Assembly: GCF_001552195.1 (NCBI RefSeq)
Contig: NZ_BCQS01000023.1
Location: 24,463 to 88,462 of the forward strand
Direction of reading: 5' to 3'
From: Actinomadura latina NBRC 106108
GTDB lineage: Bacteria > Actinomycetota > Actinomycetes > Streptosporangiales > Streptosporangiaceae
Length of the DNA stretch: 64,000 bases
The position numbers were made by a program, and so were the translations under genes. The notes beneath the pieces are model-generated. The model made no database searches. It saw only the letters and a list, made by a program, of their open reading frames with translations, and had not been told where the DNA came from. Shown one piece after another: positions 25,509 to 33,911 of this stretch. Positions within the stretch are counted from its first letter, which is position 1, and each line of letters begins with the position of its first letter.

Positions 25509-26048
25509 TCAGGGCGCGGCGGCGACGAAGCAGGAGTTGCCGAAGCCGACCTCGTCGCCGGGCCGCAGCCGGACCGGGCCGGTCAGCCGCCACCCGTTCA
25601 CCCGGGTCCCGTTCATCGACCCGAGGTCGGAGATCATCCAGCCGTCGCCGGCCAGGTAGATCTCGGCGTGGAACCGGGAGACGGTGAGGTCGGGGAGGAT
25701 GAACTGGCACGCCGGGGCGCGGCCGACGACGATCCGCTTCAGGTCGGCCGGCGGCAGCATGAACCGGGGCAGCCGCGGCGCCCGCCAGGCCGCCTCGATC
25801 CGCGCGGTCGCCTGCGACACCGACGAGACGAGCCCGGTCAGCCGGCCGATCACGCGGTTCTGCGGCGGCAGGTCGTGCACGATGCCGGCCAGCTCCGCCC
25901 GGCTGCGCGCCCGCAGCACCTGGTCCACACGGCGCTCGAACGTGTCGTTCGACATCCGGCCCTCGGCCACGCGGTCGCTGAGGACGCGCAGTGCCCGGTC
26001 CCGCTCCGTGTCGGACGCTCTCACCGGGAAGGGGGGCTGACCGTCCAT
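25509..26048 (-). CDS. DUF1707-FHA domain protein
   Basis: A 179-residue cytoplasmic protein of two domains. Residues about 8-62 are DUF1707 (RASDTERDRALRVLSDRVAEGRLS-like, with EFERRVDQVLRARSRAEL). Residues about 105-175 form a forkhead-associated domain with IVVGRAPACQFILPD, VSRFHAEI and DLGSMNGTRVNG, which carries the Arg, Ser and Asn used to bind phosphothreonine. It is thus a likely phosphopeptide-binding adaptor for Ser/Thr kinase signalling; no kinase is adjacent. The ATG is at 26048. The coding frame continues, beyond the stop, into a ROK-like remnant. Confidence 0.88.
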   Translation of the reverse strand: MDGQPPFPVRASDTERDRALRVLSDRVAEGRMSNDTFERRVDQVLRARSRAELAGIVHDLPPQNRVIGRLTGLVSSVSQATARIEAAWRAPRLPRFMLPPADLKRIVVGRAPACQFILPDLTVSRFHAEIYLAGDGWMISDLGSMNGTRVNGWRLTGPVRLRPGDEVGFGNSCFVAAAP

Positions 26049-26103
26049 GGCTGTGAGTATCCAGTCCCCATCGTCGGCTGTCCAGAAATGGTCTTCGCCG
26101 AGA

Positions 26104-26127
26104 GGCGGGTGACAGCTCTCACCCGCC
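26104..26127. repeat. 9-bp inverted repeat upstream of FHA gene
   Basis: GGCGGGTGA and TCACCCGCC flank 6 bases. It may be an operator for the FHA gene or part of the acyl-CoA dehydrogenase terminator region. Confidence 0.45.
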
Positions 26128-26145
26128 CCCCACCATTTCGATGGG

Positions 26146-26175
26146 CCGTCCCGCGCGAAAGTTCGCGCGGGACGG
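26146..26175 (-). terminator. Terminator hairpin after acyl-CoA dehydrogenase
   Basis: CCGTCCCGCGCGAA pairs with its complete 14-base complement around a 2-base loop, 25 bases after the minus-strand stop. Confidence 0.65.
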
Positions 26176-26199
26176 TGCCTTTCCGGAGCGTCCGCCCGG

Positions 26200-27405
26200 T
26201 CAGCGGGACAGCAGGTCGCGCGCGATGTGCGTCACCTGGATCTCGTCGGTGCCGGCGTAGATCTGGAACGACTTGGCGTCGCGGGCGAGCTGCTCGACGC
26301 GGTACTCGCTCATGTAGCCGTTGCCGCCGAACAGCTGCACCGCCTCCTGCGCGACCTCGCTCGCGGCCTGCGCCGCGTACAGCTTCATCGCCGACGCCTC
26401 GGCGAGCGTCGGGGCGCGGCCGGCGCGCTGCATCTCGATGTGCCGGAACACCAGGTTCTGGACGTTGAGCCGCGCGACCTCCATCTTGGCCAGCTTCAGC
26501 TGGATGAGCTGGAAGTCGCCGATCCGCTGACCCCACAGCTCGCGCGTCTTGGCGTACTCGACCGACAGCTTCAGGCACTCCTCGATGACGCCGAGCGCCA
26601 TCGCGGCGACGCCGGCGCGCTCGGTGACGAAGTTCTGCTTCGCCGACTCCTTGCCGCCCTGCGACCCGGACGACAGGAGCCGGTCGGCGCCGGCGCGGAC
26701 GTCGTTGAGGAACAGCTCGCCGGTGGGGGAGGAGTGCAGGCCCATCTTGCGCAGCGGCCTGCTCTGCTCCAGCCCGGCCATGCCCCGGTCGAGGACGAAC
26801 GTGAGGATCTCGCGGTCGCGGGGGGCGCGCCCGTCGTCGAGCTTGCAGTAGAAGACGATCGTGTCGGCGTAGGGGCCGTTGGTGATGAAGGTCTTGCCGC
26901 CGTTGATGACGTACTCGTCGCCGATCTTCTTCGCGGTGGCCTGCATGCCGCCGAAGGCGTCCGACCCGGAGTTCGGCTCGGTGATGGCCCACGCGCCGAC
27001 CTTCTCCATGGTCAGCAGCGGCAGCGCCCAGCGCTCCTTCTGCTCGGGCGTGCCGCGCTTCATGATCGTCCCGGCGGCGAGGCCGAGCCCGACGCCCATC
27101 GCCGACACCAGGCCGGGCGCGACCTTGCACAGCTCGATGATCGGCAGCATCGTCATCGTCGCGTTCCCGCCGCCGGAGCGCTCCTCGCCCTCCCCGGACT
27201 CGCCCTTCCTCTCCCTGGCGATCCGGGACTGGAAGGACGAGCGGGCCATCTCGTCCATCCCGAACGTCTTGTAGAGGCCGCGGAGCAGGTCGTAGGGCGG
27301 GAGTTCGCCCGACTCCAGCGCGTCCAGGTTGGGCCGGACCTCGGCGTCGATCCAGCCGCGCACCGCGTCCCGGATCATCAGGTCTTCCTCGGACCACTCG
27401 ATCAT
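26200..27405 (-). CDS. Acyl-CoA dehydrogenase family protein
   Basis: A 401-residue flavoenzyme. It has the FAD-binding ITEPNSGSDAFG and the GGKTFITNG strand, and ends with YAGTDEIQVTHIARDLL, which contains the catalytic-base region. The middle domain is complete. An insertion of Glu/Gly-rich residues (KGESGEGEERSGGGN, near 68-83) is unusual and probably a surface loop. It should introduce an alpha-beta double bond into an acyl-CoA, passing electrons to ETF. The ATG at 27405 has AGGA upstream. A TetR-like palindrome lies 60 bases before the start. No other beta-oxidation gene is adjacent. Confidence 0.9.
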   Translation of the reverse strand: MIEWSEEDLMIRDAVRGWIDAEVRPNLDALESGELPPYDLLRGLYKTFGMDEMARSSFQSRIARERKGESGEGEERSGGGNATMTMLPIIELCKVAPGLVSAMGVGLGLAAGTIMKRGTPEQKERWALPLLTMEKVGAWAITEPNSGSDAFGGMQATAKKIGDEYVINGGKTFITNGPYADTIVFYCKLDDGRAPRDREILTFVLDRGMAGLEQSRPLRKMGLHSSPTGELFLNDVRAGADRLLSSGSQGGKESAKQNFVTERAGVAAMALGVIEECLKLSVEYAKTRELWGQRIGDFQLIQLKLAKMEVARLNVQNLVFRHIEMQRAGRAPTLAEASAMKLYAAQAASEVAQEAVQLFGGNGYMSEYRVEQLARDAKSFQIYAGTDEIQVTHIARDLLSR

Positions 27406-27464
27406 GCTCTGTCCTGCCCCTTCGCGTTCCGCCGGTTGCCGGGGCCCATACAAGCAGAAGATGA

Positions 27465-27476
27465 AAGCGAGCGCTT
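27465..27476. promoter_or_regulatory. TetR-like palindrome upstream of acyl-CoA dehydrogenase
   Basis: AAGCG-AG-CGCTT lies in an AT-richer stretch 60 bases before the start. Similar AGCGCTT sites are common before actinobacterial lipid-catabolism genes. Confidence 0.45.
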
Positions 27477-27502
27477 ATTCGGGTGCCGCCGGCGGGCTCC
27501 GC

Positions 27503-28570
27503 TCAGCCGACGTCCACGATGTCCGCCAGCACGCCGCCGCCGTCCGTGAGCCGGCCGGCGGACGGGCTGTCGTAGACGACCAGCAGCCGGGTGCCCGGCT
27601 CGTCCAGCACCGCGATGCCCTCGGCGTGGTCGTCGCCGTCGCCGTAGGGCAGGTCGCACAGCGTCTCCAGTTCGTCGGCGGTGACGATCTCGGCGGCGTC
27701 CAGCCGGACCGCGTCCCGCCACCGGACGACGCGCACCGGGCCGTCCAGGTCCATGCTCGGGCCGGTGAGGACGAGCAGGTCGTCGCCGTGCGGGCACAGG
27801 TCCCGGATGCCGAGGCCGCCGAGGTCGAGGAAGTGCGTGCGGTAGCGGTCCTTGCCGTCCCCGACGGGCAGCAGCCGCAGCCGCCGCGGGTCGTCCGGGT
27901 CGGTCTCGGGGCGGATCTCCACCAGCACCGCCCAGCCGCGCAGCACCGGCCCGCGCAGGCCGATGTAGAGGCGGTCGCCGTGCGCGGCGATGCCCTCGAT
28001 GTCGATGCCGTTGTCCTTGCTCGGGATGGACAGGAACGGCGCGAGGTGCGGGTCGTCCGCCAGCAGGTCGGTGACGGAGTCCTTGTCGAGGCCGAGGACG
28101 GCTGCGGTGCGGTCCCCGTCCTCGCGGACGACGGCGGGCAGCCCGTCCTCGCCGGTGGCCAGGGGGAGCCGGACGAGGATGAAGCGGTTGTCCTCGCGCA
28201 CGACGGTGGCGAGCCGCTTGCGCGACTTCGCCGCGCTCTGCCCCGGCTTGATCTTCTTGCGCTTGAGGCTGTGCGACCCGATCGCCCACAGCCAGCCGTT
28301 GGCGCGCGCGAGGCCCTCGATGTCGGCCTCCTCGTCGGGGCCGGCCGGCAGCGGGACGAGGTCGGCGAGCGCGACCGTGGCCTGCGCGTCGTAGCCGGTG
28401 ACGCGCCCGTCGCCGTCGAGCACGGCGGTGAGCCGCTCGATGGTGGCCGTCTCGTCGCCCGCCACCCAGAGGCAGCGGCCGTCCTGGCGGACGGCGGACA
28501 GGTTGGTGTGCGTCTCGGCTTCCCGGCTCTGCAGCCCGAAGCGCAGTTCGACTCGGCGTTCCACGATCAT
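27503..28570 (-). CDS. DUF3616 domain protein
   Basis: A 355-residue soluble protein with no signal peptide. It shows beta-propeller-like repeats: DIEGLARANGWLWAIGSHS, DIEGIAAHGDRLYIGLRGP and HAEGIAVLDEPGTRLLVVYD. These three similar (D/A)EG-IA-x-W/Y segments are characteristic of DUF3616. A Lys-rich loop follows the first (LKRKKIKPGQ). The function is unknown; the fold suggests a ligand- or phytase-like propeller. ATG 28570 has no clear ribosome binding site. It lies between acyl-CoA dehydrogenase and cytochrome P450, all on the minus strand, but with gaps over 60 bases. Confidence 0.75.
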   Translation of the reverse strand: MIVERRVELRFGLQSREAETHTNLSAVRQDGRCLWVAGDETATIERLTAVLDGDGRVTGYDAQATVALADLVPLPAGPDEEADIEGLARANGWLWAIGSHSLKRKKIKPGQSAAKSRKRLATVVREDNRFILVRLPLATGEDGLPAVVREDGDRTAAVLGLDKDSVTDLLADDPHLAPFLSIPSKDNGIDIEGIAAHGDRLYIGLRGPVLRGWAVLVEIRPETDPDDPRRLRLLPVGDGKDRYRTHFLDLGGLGIRDLCPHGDDLLVLTGPSMDLDGPVRVVRWRDAVRLDAAEIVTADELETLCDLPYGDGDDHAEGIAVLDEPGTRLLVVYDSPSAGRLTDGGGVLADIVDVG

Positions 28571-28631
28571 TGCGCCATATTCCCATATCCGGCGTGCCCG
28601 TATGGCCGCGACATGGGGCCTGAACTGGCCT

Positions 28632-29786
28632 TTAGCGGTCCCATCGGACGTCCAGGCGCGGCGGCTTGCGGAAGACCAGCCCGTGCGGGCGCGCCGGGCG
28701 GTCCGGGTCGAGCCGCAGTCCGGGGAGCCGGTCGAGCAGTGCGGTGAGCGCCATGCGGGTCTCCAGGCGGGCCAGCTGGGAGCCGAAGCAGAAGTGCGGG
28801 CCGTGCGCGAACGCCAGGTGCTCGGCGGCGTTGTGCCGCCGGACGTCGAAGCGGTCGGGGTCGGGGAAGACCGCCGGATCGCGGTTGGCGCCGGCGATCG
28901 ACACCCGCACCAGGTCGCCCGCGCGGATCCGGGCGTCGCCGAGCGCGACGTCGCGGGTGGCGTACCGGTCGACGACCGATGCCGACGGCTCCAGCCGCAG
29001 CGACTCCTCGATCGCGGCGGGGAGCAGGCCCCGGTCGGCCAGGACGAGCCGCAGCTGGCCGGGATGCCCGAGCAGGTGCAGCACGGCGTTGGCGATCATG
29101 CCCTCGGTGGTGTCGATGCCGCCGAACATCAGGATCGCGGAGTTCGCGACGATCTCGGCGGTGGTCAGCCCCGCCTCGTCCCGGGCGGCCCCGGCCAGCA
29201 GCGACCCGGGGCGGGACGCGGTGATCGCCTCCTCGACGGCCGCGGTGAGCAGCTCGTACGCCTCGGACGCGCCGAGCGGAGCGGCGCCGCCCGCGGTGAT
29301 CGCGGAGACCGCCTCGACGAACGCGCCGTACCAGGACCGGACGGTCGCGGCGTCGACGCCGTCCAGGCCCAGCGCCTCGGTGACGACCGCGACGGCCAGC
29401 GGACCGGCGAGCCCGCCGCGCAGCTCCGCCCGGCCGGCGGGCGCGAGCCCGTCCACGAGCCGGGCGGCCTCCGCCTCGACGAACGCGGTGAACCGCTCGC
29501 GGGTCCGCGCGGGACGGAACGGGCGCGCGAACGGGTCGCGGTGCCGGGTGTGGGCGGGGCCGTCCAGCGACAGCATGCTCGGCCCGACGACCTGGGCGGT
29601 GGAGAAGCGCGGGTCGTCCACGGTGAAGGCGTCCGCGTCGCGCATCACCCGCAGTGCCAGGCCGCGGGAGGTGACCAGCCAGCCGCCCAGCTCGGGGAGC
29701 CGGGCGGCCGGGGCGTGCCGCCGCAGCCGCGCGAGGTGCGGGTGCGGGTCGTCGGCCAGGTCGGCGGCGGTGGGCTCGGGTGTCAT
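28632..29786 (-). CDS. Cytochrome P450
   Basis: A 384-residue bacterial P450. The heme ligand is Cys333 in FAHGPHFCFGSQLARLE, the ExxR motif is EESLR, and the I-helix reads MFGGIDTTEG with the acid-alcohol pair replaced by Asp-Thr. The PERF-like region is PDPDRFDVRR. It needs a ferredoxin and reductase, neither of which is in this window. ATG 29786 lacks a ribosome binding site; TATCCT lies 7 bases upstream, so the message is probably leaderless. The recurring CTTTAC motif overlaps the likely -35 region. The substrate is unknown. Confidence 0.92.
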   Translation of the reverse strand: MTPEPTAADLADDPHPHLARLRRHAPAARLPELGGWLVTSRGLALRVMRDADAFTVDDPRFSTAQVVGPSMLSLDGPAHTRHRDPFARPFRPARTRERFTAFVEAEAARLVDGLAPAGRAELRGGLAGPLAVAVVTEALGLDGVDAATVRSWYGAFVEAVSAITAGGAAPLGASEAYELLTAAVEEAITASRPGSLLAGAARDEAGLTTAEIVANSAILMFGGIDTTEGMIANAVLHLLGHPGQLRLVLADRGLLPAAIEESLRLEPSASVVDRYATRDVALGDARIRAGDLVRVSIAGANRDPAVFPDPDRFDVRRHNAAEHLAFAHGPHFCFGSQLARLETRMALTALLDRLPGLRLDPDRPARPHGLVFRKPPRLDVRWDR

Positions 29787-29793
29787 CCGGCCG

Positions 29794-29799
29794 AGGATA
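29794..29799 (-). promoter_or_regulatory. Candidate -10 box of leaderless P450 transcript
   Basis: Read on the minus strand it is TATCCT, 7 bases before ATG 29786. TTGTAG lies 18 bases further upstream as a possible -35. Confidence 0.5.
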
Positions 29800-29815
29800 G
29801 GCCGCCCCGTTTCTG

Positions 29816-29831
29816 ATCTACAACGTAAAGG
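29816..29831 (-). promoter_or_regulatory. Recurring motif, copy 3 (upstream of P450)
   Basis: Plus-strand text is ATCTACAACGTAAAGG, one base different from copy 1. It overlaps the suggested -35 element of the P450 promoter, which fits a repressor site. Confidence 0.5.
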
Positions 29832-29847
29832 CACCGGGCCGGTAGCA

Positions 29848-31272
29848 TCACACGGCCTCGGAACGGTCCCGCCACCAGTTCCGGCCCTCCTCCGGCAGCG
29901 TGTAGATCGGGTCGTGGTACTCGTAGCGCCGGGTCAGCGCCTCCGGGTCGGACAGCTCCAGGCCGGTGCGGTAGTTCTTCGTCCAGTAGGAGATGCCGCG
30001 CTCGCGGTCGTACTCGGCGAGCTGGTGCACCCAGCGCTTGCCGACGTAGGGGACGTCGCAGACGATGCGCGGGGTGGCGAAGCCGGGCAGGTAGCCCATG
30101 ATCGCGTGCTGCAGCTCCTGCGCCTCCCAGACCGCGAGCCGCCAGTGCTCGCTGTTCGGGATCATGTCGCACATGTACAGGTAGTACGGCAGGATCCCGG
30201 CCTCGTCGAGCAGCGCGAACGACAGGTCGAGCAGCGCGTCCGGGGTGTCGTTGACGCCGCGCAGCAGCACGCCCTGGTTGCGGACGTCGCGGATGCCGGT
30301 GTCGAGCATCGCGCGGGCGGCCTTGGCGACGAGCGGGGTCACCGACTGGGCGGCGTTGACGTGGGTGTGGATCGCGATCTGCGCGCCGCGGCCGTGCGCC
30401 TTCGCGGCGAGGCGCTCCATGCCGGCGCGGACGTCGTCCTGCAGCCAGTGCTGCGGCAGGCCCATGAGCGCCTTGCTGGCGAGGCGGATGTCGCGGATGT
30501 TGTCGATGTCCAGCAGCGAGTCGACGAACGACTCCAGTCGCGCCCACGGCATGTTGGCGACGTCGCCGCCGGAGACGACCACGTCGCGGACGCCGGGGGT
30601 GCGGCGCAGGTAGTCGAGCATGGCGCCGAGCCGGTCCGGCGGCTTGATGGTGAACTTGTGCTTGTCCACGTTCGGGGTGGAGTTGCCGACCAGGTCCATG
30701 CGGGTGCAGTGGCCGCAGTACTGCGGGCACGTGGGCAGGAGCTCGGCCAGCACCTTGGTGGGGTAGCGGTGGGTGAGGCCCTCGACGGCCCACATCTCGG
30801 CCTCGTGGAGCGAGTCGCGGGAGGCGTGCGGGTGGGACGGCCAGTCGGTGCGCCGGTCGCTGAAGACGGGGAGCATGTAGCGCCGCACGGGGTCGGCGTG
30901 GAAGGCGCCGGTGGACGAGGAGTCCATCGTATTGAGCATCTGCGGCGGCACCAGCATCGACATCGTGGCGCGCTCGGCCTGGTCGCGTTCCAGGTCGGCG
31001 TAGAACGAATCGTCCAGCCGGTCGCCCATCACCTGGCGGAGCTGGCGCAGGTTCTTCACGCAGTGGGCGCGCTGCCACTGCGCCGACTCCCATTCGTCCC
31101 GCGTGACGTCACGCCATCCGGGCAGGCGCCGCCAGTCGGGCTCCTCCAGGGGCCGGCGCCGGTAGGCGTACGGCTGGCGTGCGGTCCCGTCGGACGCGTT
31201 GTCACCGGATACGGGGCCACCGGATACGGGGCCACCGGATACGGCTGCGTCCGGGTGCAGGGCAGTGGTCAT
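29848..31272 (-). CDS. kamA: Lysine 2,3-aminomutase (radical SAM)
   Basis: A 474-residue enzyme converting L-lysine to L-beta-lysine with SAM, a [4Fe-4S] cluster and PLP. The cluster ligands are Cys182, Cys186 and Cys189 in CPQYCGHC. Two Asp residues known to hold the lysine side-chain amine in the clostridial enzyme appear conserved (Asp368 in YMCDM, Asp405 in VCDVP); glutamate aminomutases replace them. The PLP lysine is probably Lys411, but in PYVGK rather than the usual PGGGGK. The N-terminus carries a VSGGP repeat encoded by a 15-bp tandem repeat. ATG 31272 has AGGAGG upstream. It diverges from kdd. Confidence 0.88.
   Translation of the reverse strand: MTTALHPDAAVSGGPVSGGPVSGDNASDGTARQPYAYRRRPLEEPDWRRLPGWRDVTRDEWESAQWQRAHCVKNLRQLRQVMGDRLDDSFYADLERDQAERATMSMLVPPQMLNTMDSSSTGAFHADPVRRYMLPVFSDRRTDWPSHPHASRDSLHEAEMWAVEGLTHRYPTKVLAELLPTCPQYCGHCTRMDLVGNSTPNVDKHKFTIKPPDRLGAMLDYLRRTPGVRDVVVSGGDVANMPWARLESFVDSLLDIDNIRDIRLASKALMGLPQHWLQDDVRAGMERLAAKAHGRGAQIAIHTHVNAAQSVTPLVAKAARAMLDTGIRDVRNQGVLLRGVNDTPDALLDLSFALLDEAGILPYYLYMCDMIPNSEHWRLAVWEAQELQHAIMGYLPGFATPRIVCDVPYVGKRWVHQLAEYDRERGISYWTKNYRTGLELSDPEALTRRYEYHDPIYTLPEEGRNWWRDRSEAV
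31203..31247 (-). repeat. 15-bp tandem repeat inside kamA
   Basis: Three copies of CACCGGATACGGGGC (the last with two changes at its end) encode the VSGGP repeat near residues 11-25 of KamA. It is in frame and may vary in copy number. Confidence 0.75.
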
Positions 31273-31414
31273 CGTCGACCGCCTCCTAGCCTCACATTGA
31301 TCGCGCAAAACTCTTGTCTGAGCCCGACGTTACGGGAAGACTTTCGATGAAACCAGTGGTGCCCTGTACATCTTGCGCTACACCGGCGGATTTCGGGAGA
31401 AAGGTGGGACGGCG
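31273..31414. promoter_or_regulatory. Divergent kamA-kdd promoter region
   Basis: 142 bases separate the two starts and include an AT-richer centre around 31305-31370 (for example GATCGCGCAAAACTCTTG). Both promoters must lie here. I see no clear palindrome or leader structure. Confidence 0.45.
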
Positions 31415-32488
31415 ATGACCGACGGCGGGACGAGGCCGGGCACTTCGGCGGGCACTTCGGCGGGCACGGAGGTGGGGCTTCACCGGGTGCTGGAGCCCGC
31501 GGGCGTGCTGCCGCAGGCTGCGCGGCGGCTGGACACCCGCCCGGAGATCCGGCCCGACGAGGTCCGCATCGCCATCGAGCGCCTCAACCTGGACGCCGCG
31601 TCCTACCGGCAGCTGCACACCGCGCACGGCGGCGACCCGGACGCGATCCGCGCCGAGGTGCTGCGGATCATCGGGGAGCGCGGCAAGATGCACAATCCCG
31701 TCACCGGGTCGGGCGGTATGCTCGTCGGCGTCGTCGAGGAGGCCGGGCCGGAGTCGCCGCTCGGCCTGAAGCCGGGCGACCGCGTCGCCACCCTGGTCTC
31801 CCTGACCCTCACCCCGCTGGCGGTCACCGACGGGCTGGCCGGCTGGGACGGGCTGTCGGAGCAGGTCCCGGCGCGCGGCCACGCGATCCTTTTCGCCCGC
31901 TCCATCGCCGCCGTCCTGCCCGCCGACATGCCGGTGCCGCTGGCCCTCGCCGTCATGGACGTGTGCGGCGCCCCCGCCCTCACCGCGCGCGTGGTCGCCT
32001 CCAAGACCGCTCCTTCCGTCGCGGTGCTGGGCGCCGCCGGCAAGTCCGGCTGCCTGTCGCTCGCCGCGGCCCGCCGCGCCGGCGCGTCCCGCGTGACCGG
32101 GCTCGTCCCCACCGCCGTGGAGGAGGAGCGCCTCACCGCGTCCGGCCTCGCGGACGCGGTCGTCCGCGCCGACGCCCGCGACCCCGTCGCCGTCGCCGCC
32201 GCGATCGGCGAGCCGGTGGACGTCACCGTCGTGTGCGTGGACGTGCCCGGCTGCGAGCACGGCGCCATCCTCGCCACCGCGCCCGGAGGCACCGTCGTGT
32301 TCTTCTCGATGGCGACCTCGTTCCCGGCCGCCGCCCTCGGCGCCGAGGGCCTCGCCGCCGACGTCACGATGCTCATCGGGAACGGCTACGTCCCGGGACA
32401 CGCCGAGACCGCGCTCGACCTGGTGCGGTCGGAACCGGCCGTGCGCGCGCTGTTCACCTCCCGGACCGGTCCGGATTCGGCACAATGA
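31415..32488 (+). CDS. kdd: L-erythro-3,5-diaminohexanoate dehydrogenase
   Basis: A 357-residue NAD(P)-dependent dehydrogenase oxidising 3,5-diaminohexanoate to 5-amino-3-oxohexanoate. I recognise it by the N-terminal phrase LDTRPEIRPDEVRIAIERLN, by RGKMHNPVTGSGGMLVGVVEE, typical of clostridial Kdd, and by the Rossmann turn VAVLGAAGKSGCLSLAAARR. A Thr/Gly-rich N-terminal tail (TRPGTSAGTSAGT) is extra. ATG 31415 has AAAGGTGGG upstream. It is divergent from kamA and 5 kb from kamDE, so the pathway genes are not one operon. The assignment rests on recalled family patterns. Confidence 0.85.
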   Translation: MTDGGTRPGTSAGTSAGTEVGLHRVLEPAGVLPQAARRLDTRPEIRPDEVRIAIERLNLDAASYRQLHTAHGGDPDAIRAEVLRIIGERGKMHNPVTGSGGMLVGVVEEAGPESPLGLKPGDRVATLVSLTLTPLAVTDGLAGWDGLSEQVPARGHAILFARSIAAVLPADMPVPLALAVMDVCGAPALTARVVASKTAPSVAVLGAAGKSGCLSLAAARRAGASRVTGLVPTAVEEERLTASGLADAVVRADARDPVAVAAAIGEPVDVTVVCVDVPGCEHGAILATAPGGTVVFFSMATSFPAAALGAEGLAADVTMLIGNGYVPGHAETALDLVRSEPAVRALFTSRTGPDSAQ

Positions 32489-32540
32489 CCGGGAACGCCC
32501 CGGCAGCGGCGGGGCTCACCCGATCATCGAGGGAGAGAGA

Positions 32541-33872
32541 ATGGCGAGCATCACCGAGGAACTGCGCGACCGGGACCCCAAGGAGCGCCGGGCGCAGATC
32601 GTCGACGTCCTCGTCGACGCGTTCTCGGACCTGATGGAGCGCAGCCCCGCCGAGTTCCGCCGCCGCTTCCGCAAGATGGCCTCCGACCCGTTCGCGTTCT
32701 ACCGGGGCAGCGCCTGCCTGTTCTACGCCGACATCGTCCACGACGACGACCCGTGGGCCGACGAGCGCACGTCCCGCGTCTGGATCCAGGGCGACCTGCA
32801 CGCGCAGAACTTCGGCACCTACATGAACGACGACGGCGTGTTCGTCTTCGACGTCAACGACTACGACGAGGCCTACGTCGGCCACTTCACCTGGGACGTC
32901 AAGCGGCTCGTCGCGAGCCTGGCGCTGCTGGCCTGGCAGAAGGCGATCTCCGACGCCGACATCCGCCGGCTGATCGAGGCCTACGTGCGCGCCTACGTCG
33001 ACCAGGTCCGGCGCTTCGCCGCCCACGAGGGCGACGAGAAGTTCGCGCTGACCCTCGACAACACCGACGGCTACGTCCGCGACGTGCTCGTCGCCGCGAT
33101 GGGCGGCACCCGGATCGGGCTGCTGGAGGACATGACGATCGTGGACGGGCCCGACCGCCGGTTCCGCGACCGGTCCGGCGTCCGCCGCCTGGACGACGCG
33201 GAACGTGCCAGGGTGGAGGCCGCCTACCAGGAGTACCTGACCACCATCCCGAGCGAGAAGCGGTTCGGCAGCCTCACCTACCAGGTGAAGGACATCGTGG
33301 GCGCGTCCGGGTTCGGCATCGGCTCGGCCGGGCTGTCGGCCTACAACATCCTGGTCGAGGGCAACACCCAGGCGCTGGAGAACGACGTCATCCTGTCGAT
33401 GAAGCAGGGCAACGTCGCGGCACCGAGCCGTGTCGTGGACGACCCGCGCATACGGGAGTACTTCCAGCACCACGGGCACCGCACCGCCGTGTCGCGCCGC
33501 GCGCTGCAGGCCAACAGCGACCCGTGGCTCGGCCACACCCAGATCGACGGGGTCGGCTACGTCGTCCAGGAGCTGTCGCCCTACGAGGAGGACCTGGACT
33601 GGGGCGGCCTCACCGAGCCGGAGGACATGCTGTCGGTCCTGGACGACCTCGGCCGCGCCACCGCCAAGGTGCACTGCGTGTCCGACACCGACTCCGACCA
33701 CACCGTGGTCGGCTTCCAGGTCGAGGACGCCATCCACGCGGCGATCGGCCCGGACGAGTCCGCGTTCGTCGAGGCGATGGTCGCGTTCGGCACCCGGTAC
33801 GCCGAGATCGTCCGCGACGACCACAAGTACTTCGTGGACGCGTTCCGCAACCACGAGATCCCGGGCCTGTAG
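32541..33872 (+). CDS. DUF2252 domain protein
   Basis: A 443-residue soluble protein of a family with a protein-kinase or aminoglycoside-phosphotransferase-like fold. The catalytic-loop-like text is VWIQGDLHAQNFGTYMND followed by VFDVNDYDEA, recalling HGDLHxxN and the IDxD metal site, which suggests a small-molecule or protein kinase. The substrate is unknown. The upstream sequence has GAGGGAGAGAG, a strong ribosome binding site. It is 52 bases after kdd on the same strand, so cotranscription with the lysine enzyme is likely, although no known role in that route exists. It ends at a convergent terminator. Confidence 0.85.
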   Translation: MASITEELRDRDPKERRAQIVDVLVDAFSDLMERSPAEFRRRFRKMASDPFAFYRGSACLFYADIVHDDDPWADERTSRVWIQGDLHAQNFGTYMNDDGVFVFDVNDYDEAYVGHFTWDVKRLVASLALLAWQKAISDADIRRLIEAYVRAYVDQVRRFAAHEGDEKFALTLDNTDGYVRDVLVAAMGGTRIGLLEDMTIVDGPDRRFRDRSGVRRLDDAERARVEAAYQEYLTTIPSEKRFGSLTYQVKDIVGASGFGIGSAGLSAYNILVEGNTQALENDVILSMKQGNVAAPSRVVDDPRIREYFQHHGHRTAVSRRALQANSDPWLGHTQIDGVGYVVQELSPYEEDLDWGGLTEPEDMLSVLDDLGRATAKVHCVSDTDSDHTVVGFQVEDAIHAAIGPDESAFVEAMVAFGTRYAEIVRDDHKYFVDAFRNHEIPGL

Positions 33873-33879
33873 GCCGGCC

Positions 33880-33911
33880 CGCCCGGCCGGTGCCGCTCAG
33901 CCGGCCGGGCG
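33880..33911. terminator. Convergent terminator (DUF2252 / PP2C gene)
   Basis: CGCCCGGCCGG and its complement flank a 10-base loop. The right arm overlaps the last codons of the minus-strand phosphatase gene. Confidence 0.55.
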
